Assembly (NCBI RefSeq): GCF_002879615.1
Contig: NZ_PNRF01000050.1
Location: 34,241-98,240, forward strand
Direction: 5' to 3'
Length of the DNA: 64,000 nt
Origin: Billgrantia endophytica
Lineage (GTDB): Bacteria > Pseudomonadota > Gammaproteobacteria > Pseudomonadales > Halomonadaceae
The notes below the pieces were generated by a model. That model was given only the letters and a program-made list of their open reading frames with translations, was not told the DNA's origin and made no database searches. Shown here one piece after another: positions 25,173 to 32,672 of the stretch. Numbering within the stretch: the first letter of the stretch is position 1; every line of letters starts with the position of its first letter. The position numbers were made by a program, and so were the translations under genes.

Positions 25173-25769
25173 TCAAATATAGCTTTCTATGAGTTGTTTG
25201 ATATAGTCCTTTTCTTTGCCCTCAAATACGAAGTCTAGTGGTAGTCCAGTATATTCATCTACTTGTGATACTAAGAAGTAGTTTTCACTTTCAGCCATTA
25301 CTACTTCATATCTATGTCTTGGCTTGTTTAGCTGTTTCACCACTTTGATATCAACATCTTCATAACCCACCATCTGCCCTATCATTACATCTAACGGGTT
25401 TGGCAAGTCTCTAAACTGAAATTCTTTTTGGTAAGCTCTGAAAACTTCTTGTGGAATTATTATGTATTTTCTCAGCTTCTGTATTTCAATCTTTTTGGTA
25501 TTTTTATCGTGCGAAGAATACACTGATAAACCATTTTTATAGAACATGCCATCGTATCTTTTGGCTTGCATTTTCTTTGCTATTGCTTCTATACGGTTAT
25601 CAGTGAAATAGTTATACCCTAATATTGACTTCAATAGGGAGAGCTTTGAAAGTAGTAGGTGGTAGTCTTCTTCATATTCTACGAATTGTATTAACTCGGG
25701 CTTTTCATTGATATCAATGGTGCCACTCTTTATATCTTGTATTAGCTTATCAACTTTTTTGTATTCCAT
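25173..25769 (-). CDS. Hypothetical soluble protein
   Basis: 198 residues, charged, alpha/beta, no export signal. A helical N-half (VDKLIQDIKSGTID; LLSKLSLLKSILGYNYFTDN) is followed by a basic middle (IQKLRKYIIIPQEVFRAYQK) and a C-terminal half with strands (RYEVVMAESENYFLVSQVDE). AAGGAG before the ATG. Unrecognised; it may be a regulator, but no HTH is evident. Confidence 0.7.
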   Translation of the reverse strand: MEYKKVDKLIQDIKSGTIDINEKPELIQFVEYEEDYHLLLSKLSLLKSILGYNYFTDNRIEAIAKKMQAKRYDGMFYKNGLSVYSSHDKNTKKIEIQKLRKYIIIPQEVFRAYQKEFQFRDLPNPLDVMIGQMVGYEDVDIKVVKQLNKPRHRYEVVMAESENYFLVSQVDEYTGLPLDFVFEGKEKDYIKQLIESYI

Positions 25770-25858
25770 ATTGTCTCCTTATTATTATTGTTTGAACATT
25801 ATATCATATTTAAGGTTCATTGACTGATTCACCTTTCTCAATAGCTCTATTGCTAGCA

Positions 25859-25891
25859 AAAAAAAGCCACTTGCTACCAAGTGGCTTGAAG
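25859..25891 (-). terminator. Intrinsic terminator
   Basis: AGCCACTTGGTAGCAAGTGGCT with a T-run on the minus strand, between 25911 and 25173. Confidence 0.75.
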
Positions 25892-25910
25892 TTCTGAGTT
25901 CGTGGTTTCA

Positions 25911-26240
25911 TCACAGCTTTTGAATTTCGGCTTCGATAAGCTCCATGATAGTTTCGCACAGCTTGGCTTTCGGATTTTTTGCTTTCAATAGATAGCCATG
26001 AAATACCGATCTACCAAAGAAATACTTTTTGATTTCAAGTATTTCTTCCTTTGTTGTCGTCAACCTACCATTGCTATCAAAAGCGACATTTAAATACATA
26101 TAGTGAATATCGAAGGTTTTCTTTTTATCGTCGTCATACCATCTGACTGTGATTTTGAAGGTAGCATCATCTTCGCTTGATGCTATCTTCTCTGGCACTA
26201 TATGTATTCCTTTCTCTAAAATAACTCCCTTGTTATCCAT
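25911..26240 (-). CDS. Small hypothetical protein
   Basis: 109 residues: beta-rich N-half (ATFKITVRWYDDDKKKTFDI) and helical C-half. AAGGAGG before the ATG. It lies 13 bp after the coiled-coil gene 26254, so they are co-transcribed. Unrecognised. Confidence 0.66.
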   Translation of the reverse strand: MDNKGVILEKGIHIVPEKIASSEDDATFKITVRWYDDDKKKTFDIHYMYLNVAFDSNGRLTTTKEEILEIKKYFFGRSVFHGYLLKAKNPKAKLCETIMELIEAEIQKL

Positions 26241-26253
26241 GCTCCCTCCTTGT

Positions 26254-26634
26254 TTAAACGATTGAAACGATTATTCCATTTTTTATGACTGCTTTACCAC
26301 CTTCTTGCTCTATAGGGTATTTTCCATCTCCTAACTTTTTATATAGAGCTTTCATTTCATCAGTTACTATTTCTTGTCTCAAAGCTTCTATATCTAACCC
26401 TTTAACCCTTTCAAGGTATCTGATAAGTGAATGGTCAGATACTATTAACTCATCGCTCTTGCTCGTATTTTCAAGCTCCTGCTGTGCTTCGTATATCTGT
26501 CGCTGAATATTCTCTTTGTATCTAATAGAATTTTCGTAAGCCTCTTTTTTGCCTTCAATATTATTGTTAGCAACCTCAAGCTTCTTATGTAAACTAGATA
26601 TTTTCTTTTTCAATGCTCTTACTTTTTGTATCAT
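26254..26634 (-). CDS. Coiled-coil protein
   Basis: 126 residues. Residues ~1-65 are a continuous coiled coil (VRALKKKISSLHKKLEVANN ... QRQIYEAQQELENT). A C-terminal domain of ~60 residues (SDHSLIRYLERVKGLDIEAL ... GGKAVIKNGIIVSIV) resembles the short phage/toxin-type domain with H-(S/A)-x-x-R-(Y/F)-x-E-R found in many mobile-element proteins. AAAGGAG before the ATG. Confidence 0.7.
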   Translation of the reverse strand: MIQKVRALKKKISSLHKKLEVANNNIEGKKEAYENSIRYKENIQRQIYEAQQELENTSKSDELIVSDHSLIRYLERVKGLDIEALRQEIVTDEMKALYKKLGDGKYPIEQEGGKAVIKNGIIVSIV

Positions 26635-26688
26635 TATCTTCTCCTTTTATTATTGTTTTAGTCCTGATGAAATTATCAGGACTTTTTA

Positions 26689-27399
26689 TTAAGCTTGTTG
26701 CTGTGAATTCTGATAGCTTGAAATCAATGAGTAGATGTAATCAAGAGCATTGAAGTAGTCTCCATCATTGAAGTCAAACACTTGTGATGAAGCCATATCT
26801 GCTGATTCATCTATGTTGTGCTGACTGAAGAACACTTCAACGATCTTGTTCTGTATCTGGCCTGCTGTGGTGAATCCCACTTTTGCTATCAATAGGATTT
26901 CGGTATCAAGGAATTCCAGATCTGAAGGTGTTTTCTCTGTGGTGAAGCCTATTACGGCTCTGTGTTGGCCTGATAGCTCTGTCTTGGCGACATATAGGCT
27001 TACTCGCTTCTCTGTTGGGTGTATCTCCTTGTTGAGAGCAAGGGCGGTGTTAGGCTTGAACCTATGCTGTTCTACGGGCTTCGGTATCTCCGTAGGTGCC
27101 TTGCCCTGCTGTGAGCCTATCGCCTCTCTGAAGGCTCCCTGCATGGCTCCCTCGGCCTCTGTGGGCTTGTTCTTGCTGACAACCTGCTTGAGCCTCTGGG
27201 TTAGCTCTTCCTTGGTCTTAGGCTTTTTTCGCCTTCCTTTTGGTTGTTTAGGTGTATCAAGAGCATCATCAATATCCCAATTGCCTCTGCATCTAGCTTC
27301 AAAGGCATTGATAGTCACTGAATGATGTGGTTTGTTGTGTCTATATAATTCCCTTGGGTTTTTGTATATCTTCCCTTTGTATTCTATATTTCTTAACAT
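26689..27399 (-). CDS. NUMOD1/IENR1-like module protein
   Basis: 236 residues. The N-terminal ~42 residues hold one copy of the element-wide module: short strand (IEYKGKIYKNPRELYRHN), helices with a central Arg, closing with WDIDDAL. A Lys/Pro-rich linker follows (PKQPKGRRKKPKTKEELTQR), then an alpha/beta C-terminal domain of unknown kind (KRVSLYVAKTELSGQHRAVI...). The module suggests DNA or RNA binding. It is the upstream-most gene before 26254 and 25911, so it may regulate or act with them. Confidence 0.68.
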   Translation of the reverse strand: MLRNIEYKGKIYKNPRELYRHNKPHHSVTINAFEARCRGNWDIDDALDTPKQPKGRRKKPKTKEELTQRLKQVVSKNKPTEAEGAMQGAFREAIGSQQGKAPTEIPKPVEQHRFKPNTALALNKEIHPTEKRVSLYVAKTELSGQHRAVIGFTTEKTPSDLEFLDTEILLIAKVGFTTAGQIQNKIVEVFFSQHNIDESADMASSQVFDFNDGDYFNALDYIYSLISSYQNSQQQA

Positions 27400-27416
27400 A
27401 TTTTCTCCTTATTATT

Positions 27417-27704
27417 TTATTGATCTCTGAATGATCTGGATATAGGTTGCCTATCTCTATTACTATCAAAGCTCGCTAGGGGCTTCGATAAGCGGTTGCT
27501 CTCAACACTTACCCTTCTCTCCTGCTTCTCTGCCTCTAAGGCTTGTAGAAGCGGGTTGTCGGCTGGGTTCGTCTGCTTTCCCTGTAGCTGACCTGTCATC
27601 TGGTAGAGCATACTGTCTAGCAGATCTTGCTCTGTGTTCTGCTGGGCTTGTGCTGTTGAAAGCAAAAGGGTTGATAGTGGTAGTGCTAGTAGTAGTTTTT
27701 TCAT
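27417..27704 (-). CDS. Small exported protein
   Basis: 95 residues. Classical signal peptide MKKLLLALPLSTLLLSTAQA with cleavage after AQA; the mature ~75 residues are Gln/Asn/Ser/Arg rich and probably disordered (QMTGQLQGKQTNPADNP). AAAAGGAGG before the ATG, 4-bp overlap with the upstream gene. Probably periplasmic. Unrecognised. Confidence 0.72.
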   Translation of the reverse strand: MKKLLLALPLSTLLLSTAQAQQNTEQDLLDSMLYQMTGQLQGKQTNPADNPLLQALEAEKQERRVSVESNRLSKPLASFDSNRDRQPISRSFRDQ

Positions 27705-27961
27705 TTCCCCCTCCTTTTAAACTTAATCATCATATATGCTATAAACATAAAGATTGAATATAATGCTGTCACTGCTATCAATGAATTAAAAAATTGCAAT
27801 ATCATAGCTTTATATCCTATTTCTTGAAGCATACTAACAAACGGATTTGCAATAGGGCTACCTGTCATATGTGCAATATAGATAAAGACATTGAAAAAGA
27901 TAGCTAATGCCCAGATTGAAAGTATATGCTCGCTTATTTTGTTATCCATTATTTTTTTCAT
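27701..27961 (-). CDS. Small two-TM protein
   Basis: 86 residues with two TM helices (HILSIWALAIFFNVFIYIAH; LIAVTALYSIFMFIAYMMIK) and a basic C-terminus. It overlaps both neighbours by 4 bp in the operon 28691 to 27417. Unrecognised; a holin-like or T4SS-like minor subunit is possible, but without evidence. Confidence 0.68.
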   Translation of the reverse strand: MKKIMDNKISEHILSIWALAIFFNVFIYIAHMTGSPIANPFVSMLQEIGYKAMILQFFNSLIAVTALYSIFMFIAYMMIKFKRRGK

Positions 27962-28194
27962 TTTTCTTCTCCTTCAATCTCTTTAATCTTCTTAGGCTTA
28001 TATTTAAAAGCTGAATGCACTATTATATAAATAGCTGTGAAAAAAAACCCATATTCTAAACTAAAAACATTTTCTTCAGCACCTCTATGCTTTGCAATAA
28101 TATTAAATACTGCAAAACCAGTCATAAAAGCAATAAACAAAAGCATATTTTCTCTATTAACTATTTCTAAATATAATCCTTTAATGTGTCTCAT
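27958..28194 (-). CDS. Small two-TM protein
   Basis: 78 residues, two TM helices (MLLFIAFMTGFAVFNIIAKH; EYGFFFTAIYIIVHSAFKYK) and a Lys/Glu C-terminal tail. AAAGGAG before the ATG; overlaps 27701. Unrecognised. Confidence 0.68.
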   Translation of the reverse strand: MRHIKGLYLEIVNRENMLLFIAFMTGFAVFNIIAKHRGAEENVFSLEYGFFFTAIYIIVHSAFKYKPKKIKEIEGEEK

Positions 28195-28211
28195 AGTTTT
28201 CTCCTTTATTG

Positions 28212-28388
28212 TTATTCTATTTTTTTTGCTATCTTATTAAATTTTGGAGTAAGCACAGCGATAGCGAATACTGAAACTACTACTCCTGTTGCGATGGGTG
28301 TTAAGCCATCTACTGCTATCCCTGTGAAGCTGAATACGGCTGTTGTGGTTAGTGCTGTTATTGCTGACAAAGTGATTGTTGTTTTCAT
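28212..28388 (-). CDS. Two-TM miniprotein
   Basis: 58 residues from MKTTITLSAITALTTTAVFS (AAGGAG upstream). Two hydrophobic helices separated by DGLTPIATG, and a basic end (KFNKIAKKIE). The intercistronic GC hairpin lies just upstream of its ribosome site. Size and plan resemble major pilin/VirB2-like miniproteins, but many small membrane proteins look like this. Confidence 0.66.
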   Translation of the reverse strand: MKTTITLSAITALTTTAVFSFTGIAVDGLTPIATGVVVSVFAIAVLTPKFNKIAKKIE

Positions 28389-28408
28389 ATTATTCTCCTT
28401 TTTTGTTA

Positions 28409-28432
28409 TTGCCCGCAATTCCTGCGGGCTTT
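28409..28432 (-). other. Intercistronic hairpin before a ribosome site
   Basis: GCCCGCAGGAATTGCGGGC on the minus strand, followed by an A-rich leader and AAGGAG; same plan as 22453. Confidence 0.6.
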
Positions 28433-28478
28433 GTTTTTCTTTAAAAATTCTCTACTACCTCTTTATAGTTATTGTTAA

Positions 28479-28691
28479 TTACCTATTACCCTTTTTATCT
28501 AATATCAAGACTATTAAGCCAGAAATCATAAGTAAGCTAAGGAATATGAGTAGACTCGTATCACTTAGGCTTGCTATAAATTGATCGATAGATAATATAG
28601 CTTTTTGTATAAGACTTACACCAGAAAATATTGGTAAAACACTAATAAGACTTAGTAATGCACCTATTGTATAGATTATCTTTTTTTTCAT
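28479..28691 (-). CDS. Two-TM miniprotein
   Basis: 70 residues, TM helices IYTIGALLSLISVLPIFSGV and LLIFLSLLMISGLIVLILDK, basic C-terminus. First gene of the operon driven by shared upstream region copy 3. Unrecognised. Confidence 0.68.
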   Translation of the reverse strand: MKKKIIYTIGALLSLISVLPIFSGVSLIQKAILSIDQFIASLSDTSLLIFLSLLMISGLIVLILDKKGNR

Positions 28692-28710
28692 AATATTTCT
28701 CCTTTTTTGT

Positions 28711-29047
28711 TTTGTTTGTTATTTGAGACATTCCCTTATCTCTATTTTATGATTATATCACAATTTATACGGAAAGTCTTTAATATTTATTGCATTATTT
28801 AAATAAATATGGTGTTTATGTGATATATAAAGCACTTCTGCTAGCTTTGAATATAATTTTTTTGTTGAGTCAAGGGGCTTATATCGCTTCGCTTAGTTAT
28901 TGAAGGACGGATTGATAGGGTTTTGTGGTGTGTGGTGGGCTAGTTTTACTCTCTGAGCCGTTGTTTTACCCTGGGTGCCTCTATGCCTACCCCACCTCTC
29001 GTCTGTGTCACAGTCCCTGCCTTCATCCCTTCTCTCAATACCTAGCT
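28711..29047. repeat. Shared operon upstream region, copy 3
   Basis: Leader, attatatca (28752 region), tacggaaagtctttaatatt, body, cttagttattgaaggacgga, then gagccgttg and ttctctcaatacctagctcg shared with copies 2 and 4. It is followed by a gcttcaacgagc hairpin. Confidence 0.85.
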
Positions 29048-29095
29048 CGCTTCAACGAGCATAAAAAACCGTAGAAGAGATCTACGGTCGTCAGC

Positions 29096-29320
29096 TTACC
29101 TATTGGTCATTAAGACATAGATGCTTTCAAGAACTTTGAGCAAATACCCCTTCACTGTCACCACTGCTGATACAAAAAGAGCAATGCGAGCAAGCCATAA
29201 AAGAATAGCGGTATCTTCATAAAGCATCGCCACATTGAGAACAAATAAGTATACAGCCCACACTATCAATATATTGACTGTGTTTTTAGTAATTGAGTAG
29301 CACTGTGATAGCACCATCAT
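29096..29320 (-). CDS. Small two-TM protein
   Basis: 74 residues with two TM helices (NTVNILIVWAVYLFVLNVAM; AILLWLARIALFVSAVVTV). GGAATG precedes ATG; two adjacent ATGs make the exact start uncertain by one codon. A terminator-like stem (CCGTAG..CTACGG, 29067-29088) follows. Unrecognised. Confidence 0.62.
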   Translation of the reverse strand: MMVLSQCYSITKNTVNILIVWAVYLFVLNVAMLYEDTAILLWLARIALFVSAVVTVKGYLLKVLESIYVLMTNR

Positions 29321-29386
29321 TCCTTGCCTCTTATTTTCCTGACCACTATCACTATATCACAAACGGGGTTTAGATCCACTTCTATT

Positions 29387-29541
29387 GCAGGCAACTTGAA
29401 AGCACTAGCTAAGTCTTAAATACACTTTCCTCTCATTGCTATCAAAGACAAAAGCTTTTGATCTCAATAACTACGGTTGATCTCAATAAAAAAGCCCTTG
29501 AAAGCGAATTTAAGGCTTAGCTAGTGCTTTCAAGAGCCTGC
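29387..29541. repeat. 155-bp inverted repeat with 19-bp perfect arms
   Basis: Left arm cttgaaagcactagctaag (29395-29413) is exactly complementary to 29516-29534; the pairing extends outward through gcaggc/gcctgc (29387-29392 and 29536-29541). The loop holds ttgatctcaataa twice. No gene lies between 29,321 and 29,668, so this is a candidate MITE remnant or structured RNA. Confidence 0.7.
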
Positions 29542-29668
29542 CGATGTTGCCGACAAAAAAATTAGTGCGGACCTAAGAACCTATCACCATTGAAGTGAAT
29601 CATATGGTCTCTCTTTCTTAGAATTATTTTTTCAGGGGTATAACCCTATTCTGTAAAAGAGAGAACAC

Positions 29669-29827
29669 TTAGATAACTCTATATTTTTTTGCTATCAATA
29701 ATGTGGAGCATCCCGCTAGCACTGCAATAGCGATTGAGTGAGATAGCGGGCTGAACTGTGCATTTATCGAAATTGATATCAATGATATTGAAAGCAATAA
29801 GAGCGAGACGGTTTTAGCCTTTCTCAT
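29669..29827 (-). CDS. Exported or membrane miniprotein
   Basis: 52 residues (MRKAKTVSLLLLSISLISIS...): N-terminal hydrophobic helix that could be a signal peptide ending INA, and a second helix (SIAIAVLAGCSTLLIA) with a basic end. The ATG lies inside the end of gene 29814 with AAGGAG correctly spaced, indicating translational coupling. Too short for many gene finders. Confidence 0.6.
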   Translation of the reverse strand: MRKAKTVSLLLLSISLISISINAQFSPLSHSIAIAVLAGCSTLLIAKKYRVI

Positions 29828-30062
29828 TTACCTGCTCCTTTATTTTTTCATCATTCGATGCTTGTTTTTTCTCATATTCTTCTTTTAAAGCAAGCTCTCT
29901 TGCTTCACTTTTATTCACATACAAGACAAGCTTGATTATGCCGATTGATACAATAAACATAAGCAAGTAAGCTAGAATTGCTGGCACATTATATACCATA
30001 GACACATTCCATATTGCTATATTTACTAATAAAAATCCTGCTATTATTCTTGTGGTTCCCAT
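29814..30062 (-). CDS. Small two-TM protein with charged tail
   Basis: 82 residues: TM helices ~4-24 (TRIIAGFLLVNIAIWNVSMV) and ~29-48, then a charged coiled tail (ARELALKEEYEKKQASNDEK). AAAGGAG before the ATG. In an operon with 30075 and 29669. Unrecognised. Confidence 0.66.
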   Translation of the reverse strand: MGTTRIIAGFLLVNIAIWNVSMVYNVPAILAYLLMFIVSIGIIKLVLYVNKSEARELALKEEYEKKQASNDEKIKEQVNEKG

Positions 30063-30074
30063 ATCATTTCTCCT

Positions 30075-30389
30075 TTAATATTGTTTTATTCTATTTATTG
30101 CCCTGCCGATAAAGCTTCTTCTCCCTTCTTCGCTTATGTCGTAGCCAAGATTTTCAAAAGTCTGAAGGCACATATCTATACCGTTTCCGTTTCTATTATA
30201 CATTCTAGCTGAGCGGTTAATTTCGTTTGATGTGTAATATTCACTTTCTTTATAAGCTTCATCCACAAGATCACTTATAATAACCTCGCAGTATTCGTGC
30301 GGTTTCACTTTATTGCTACCAAGAAAACCTAATGCAGAAGTGCCAAAACCTATTGCCATCAATCCTAATACCGCTAATCCCTTTATCAT
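30075..30389 (-). CDS. Small exported protein with two cysteines
   Basis: 104 residues. Hydrophobic N-terminus MIKGLAVLGLMAIGFGTSAL then KPHEYCEVII and IDMCLQTFENLG. The P-x-(E/A)-Y-C ... (M/I)-C-L-Q pattern is shared with the protein at 45775, so they are probably paralogues with one disulfide, facing the periplasm. AAAGGAG before the ATG. Confidence 0.68.
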   Translation of the reverse strand: MIKGLAVLGLMAIGFGTSALGFLGSNKVKPHEYCEVIISDLVDEAYKESEYYTSNEINRSARMYNRNGNGIDMCLQTFENLGYDISEEGRRSFIGRAINRIKQY

Positions 30390-30447
30390 AACAAACTCCT
30401 TTTCTTATTCTTATACACTCAATAAAAACCCTCTATTGAGTTAATAA

Positions 30448-30474
30448 ACAGCCCCTCGCTAATAGGGGCTGTAT
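30448..30474 (-). terminator. Intrinsic terminator
   Basis: CAGCCCCTATTAGCGAGGGGCTG then TTTATT on the minus strand, after gene 30480. Confidence 0.75.
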
Positions 30475-30479
30475 AATAG

Positions 30480-31046
30480 CTATTCTACGTTGATAACAAC
30501 ATAGACTCGCTTGGGCATAAAGAAGCCTTCATCATCCATATCTTTAATTCGATATGTAGCTGTATGGTTGAAGTCATAACCCTCTTCAACATTGAAGGTT
30601 TCTGTTAAGTGCTTAGCATCCATGACAGGAACGATGATTCCATCTTCTACGACGATATCAGCGATACCGCTATGGCTCACACTGTAATGAACATCGTAGC
30701 CACCAGGGTAGGCATCTGAAGTCATGATGCTGTATTCAAGACCTCGATCAACGATATCACCGCCGACGTTATGAATAGACGTTCGATTGATAGTCTCTGG
30801 CACACCTGGTTCTGAAGGCATCTGTAGGCCGTATCTTGCTTCGATTGTGGCTCCCTGTGCTTCTAGAATTGCTGTGAGCTCGTTTGCATCGGTTGGGTAG
30901 CCGTGTGTGTCATGATTGATAACAAGCTGTCTGTCATGCCCTGTGGCTTCTATGAAGCTCATGTGGATCTGCCTGTCTTCTGCTAGGGCTGTTGCTGATA
31001 TTGCTATCAATGCTGTTGCTAATGCTGTTTTTGTTAAATTTCTCAT
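30480..31046 (-). CDS. Exported hypothetical protein
   Basis: 188 residues with signal peptide MRNLTKTALATALIAISATA (cleavage after ALA). The mature domain is beta-rich with few charges (YSIMTSDAYPGGYDVHYSVS, DIVVEDGIIVPVMDAKHL) and looks like a periplasmic assembly-type domain, but no family can be named. AAGGAG before the ATG. Its GC content is slightly higher than neighbouring genes. Confidence 0.7.
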   Translation of the reverse strand: MRNLTKTALATALIAISATALAEDRQIHMSFIEATGHDRQLVINHDTHGYPTDANELTAILEAQGATIEARYGLQMPSEPGVPETINRTSIHNVGGDIVDRGLEYSIMTSDAYPGGYDVHYSVSHSGIADIVVEDGIIVPVMDAKHLTETFNVEEGYDFNHTATYRIKDMDDEGFFMPKRVYVVINVE

Positions 31047-31070
31047 TGTCTTTCTCCTTGGTTTTTGTTG

Positions 31071-31187
31071 TTAAATTATTTGAATTGCTTTTAGAATATA
31101 GTAGCCGACAACAGTAACCACTGGCACTGCTATAATCTGTAAAGCTACTATTCCTGCTTTCTTTGATATTGTTTTCAATTTACTCAT
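31071..31187 (-). CDS. Single-TM miniprotein
   Basis: 38 residues: MSKLKTISKKAGIVALQIIA, then a hydrophobic stretch to the end (PVVTVVGYYILKAIQII). Basic start, one TM helix. AAGGAG precedes the ATG; it lies between 31236 and 30480 in one operon, with a GC hairpin upstream. Confidence 0.58.
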   Translation of the reverse strand: MSKLKTISKKAGIVALQIIAVPVVTVVGYYILKAIQII

Positions 31188-31209
31188 AGTTTCTCCTTGT
31201 TGTTTTAAT

Positions 31210-31232
31210 TGCCCGCAATGACTGCGGGCTTT
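31210..31232 (-). other. Intercistronic hairpin before a ribosome site
   Basis: GCCCGCAGTCATTGCGGGC on the minus strand, then the A-rich leader of gene 31071. Confidence 0.6.
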
Positions 31233-31235
31233 TTC

Positions 31236-31493
31236 TTACTTTTCGACTTCTTTGAATTTAATTGCTGGATTGTTATCAAGATTATTACCAAATGAATTAG
31301 TGGCTTTAATAAAACATAGAACTACAAAGACAAGTGAAACAGTCGCCCATGTAAATAGAAATAAAACCATACCTGCAAGAGGTAATAAACCTAATGTAAG
31401 AAATGTTGTAGGATTAAACATTAAACTTAATACTACAGATAACGAGGTAATAGCTAGGCTATATGGTATTACTTCTTTGATTATTTTTTTCAT
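31236..31493 (-). CDS. Two-TM small protein
   Basis: 85 residues from MKKIIKEVIPYSLAITSLSV. Two or three hydrophobic helices (LAITSLSVVLSLMF; TLGLLPLAGMVLFLFTW; ATVSLVFVVLCFIKA). AGGAGAAATATT precedes the ATG. Operon 31853 to 30480. Unrecognised. Confidence 0.66.
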   Translation of the reverse strand: MKKIIKEVIPYSLAITSLSVVLSLMFNPTTFLTLGLLPLAGMVLFLFTWATVSLVFVVLCFIKATNSFGNNLDNNPAIKFKEVEK

Positions 31494-31517
31494 AATATTT
31501 CTCCTTTTTTGTTTTGT

Positions 31518-31540
31518 TGCCCGCAATTCTTGCGGGCTTT
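31518..31540 (-). other. Intercistronic hairpin before a ribosome site
   Basis: GCCCGCAAGAATTGCGGGC on the minus strand, then the A-rich leader of gene 31236. Confidence 0.6.
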
Positions 31541-31559
31541 GTGTTTTTTATTGTTTGCT

Positions 31560-31853
31560 TTAACCTTTATCAACTTCATTAGGGAAGCTGGCAACTTCAT
31601 TATCGGAATAGTTATCAAAATCTATAAATAAATTTAAAGCTGGGGCTACCATTAGTAAAGGTATTACTATAAAGGATTGTGGTAATACCGCACTTAAATA
31701 ACCATTTGTTGATTCAACTACTTCTGTTAAGGACTTACTTTTAGCCATATAATCTGCTTCATTACTGAGCGAATGGGCTAATGTTGAAGTTGATAAAAAC
31801 ATTGTTGTTGATACTAAAGCTATTCCTACTGTTTTCATTATTTTGTTATTCAT
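31560..31853 (-). CDS. Small exported protein with re-used signal peptide
   Basis: 97 residues from MNNKIMKTVGIALVSTTMF. The signal peptide is almost the same as that of 21447 (MMKTVGIALVSTSML), cleavage after TLA; the remainder is unrelated, with a hydrophobic segment (FIVIPLLMVAPALNLFI) that could be a TM helix, and an acidic tail. AAGGAG before this ATG. First gene of the operon driven by shared upstream region copy 4. Confidence 0.7.
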   Translation of the reverse strand: MNNKIMKTVGIALVSTTMFLSTSTLAHSLSNEADYMAKSKSLTEVVESTNGYLSAVLPQSFIVIPLLMVAPALNLFIDFDNYSDNEVASFPNEVDKG

Positions 31854-31879
31854 AATCTTACTCCTTTTTTGTTTATTTT

Positions 31880-32216
31880 GTTTTTGAGACATTCCCTTAT
31901 CTCTATTTTATGATTATATCACATTTTATACGGAAAGTCTTTAATATTTATTGACTTATTTAAATAAATATGCTGTTTATGCAATATATAAAGCACTTCT
32001 GCTAGTTTTGAATATAATTTTTTTATTGAGTCAAGGGGATTATATCGCTTCGCTTAGTTATTGAAGGGTCGAATAATCGAATTATGTGGTGTAAAGCGGG
32101 CTAGTTTTGCTCTCTGAGCCTTTGTTTCCTCCAGGGTATCTCTATGCCTACCCCGACCCTCGCCCTGTGTCACAACTCCTGCCTTCACTCCTTCTCTCAA
32201 TACCTAGCTCGCTTCA
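31880..32216. repeat. Shared operon upstream region, copy 4
   Basis: Leader tttgagacattcccttatct, attatatca (31916 region), tacggaaagtctttaatatt, AT-rich body, cttagttattgaagggtcga, ctctgagcc and ttctctcaatacctagctcg, in the same order as copies 2 and 3. Confidence 0.85.
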
Positions 32217-32246
32217 GCGAGCATAAAAAAGCCCCTATCAGGGGGC
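32203..32246 (-). terminator. GC hairpin plus intrinsic terminator
   Basis: gctcgcttcagcgagc hairpin, then AGCCCCCTGATAGGGGCT with a T-run on the minus strand (32230-32248), after gene 32238. Confidence 0.65.
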
Positions 32247-32588
32247 TTTTGAATTGAGGCCAACAATGTATTCAGCAAAGTGCTGTAAACTCTTCTTAGC
32301 TTCAACCACTTTATGCCTTCTGAATTGATATGTTGAAAAACTCACCTTGCCAATTTTCTCAAAGGCATTCTTTAGAGACGGATATTTCACACCTTTTATA
32401 ACAACAGAAGCAGGCTTCTTTATCGGCTTACTCAATGCCTCTTCTTTTGACATGCCGTAAAGCGATATTCTGTTGTAAACAACATAGGGTGGCAGTTTCT
32501 TTGCTATTGCCGCTTGCCTTATACTTGGATATTTTTTGCCATCAATCATAACTTCTATACTATTAGTTTTTGAAATACTTTCATCCAT
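32238..32588 (-). CDS. Two-module NUMOD1/IENR1-like protein
   Basis: 116 residues with two copies of the module: residues ~12-52 (VMIDGKKYPSIRQAAIAKKL ... GMSKEEAL) and ~60-96 (VVIKGVKYPSLKNAFEKIGK ... STYQFRR). The second copy is nearly identical to the last module of the protein at 39325. The plan (strand, G-x-x-Y-x-S, two short helices, a specificity helix) resembles NUMOD1/IENR1 DNA-binding modules of homing endonucleases, here without a nuclease domain. Likely a sequence-specific DNA-binding regulator (inference). AAGGAG before the ATG. Confidence 0.75.
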   Translation of the reverse strand: MDESISKTNSIEVMIDGKKYPSIRQAAIAKKLPPYVVYNRISLYGMSKEEALSKPIKKPASVVIKGVKYPSLKNAFEKIGKVSFSTYQFRRHKVVEAKKSLQHFAEYIVGLNSKAP

Positions 32589-32672
32589 ACACTCTCTCCT
32601 TATTTTTATTATAAAACTATTTAACCATAATAATATAATTATATCACATTTAATTATAAAAGCTATGTTTAA

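Noticed and set aside
23433..32216. Integron attC sites as an explanation of the shared spacers
   Set aside because: No GTTRRRY/RYYYAAC core pair at the spacer ends and no tyrosine integron integrase in view.
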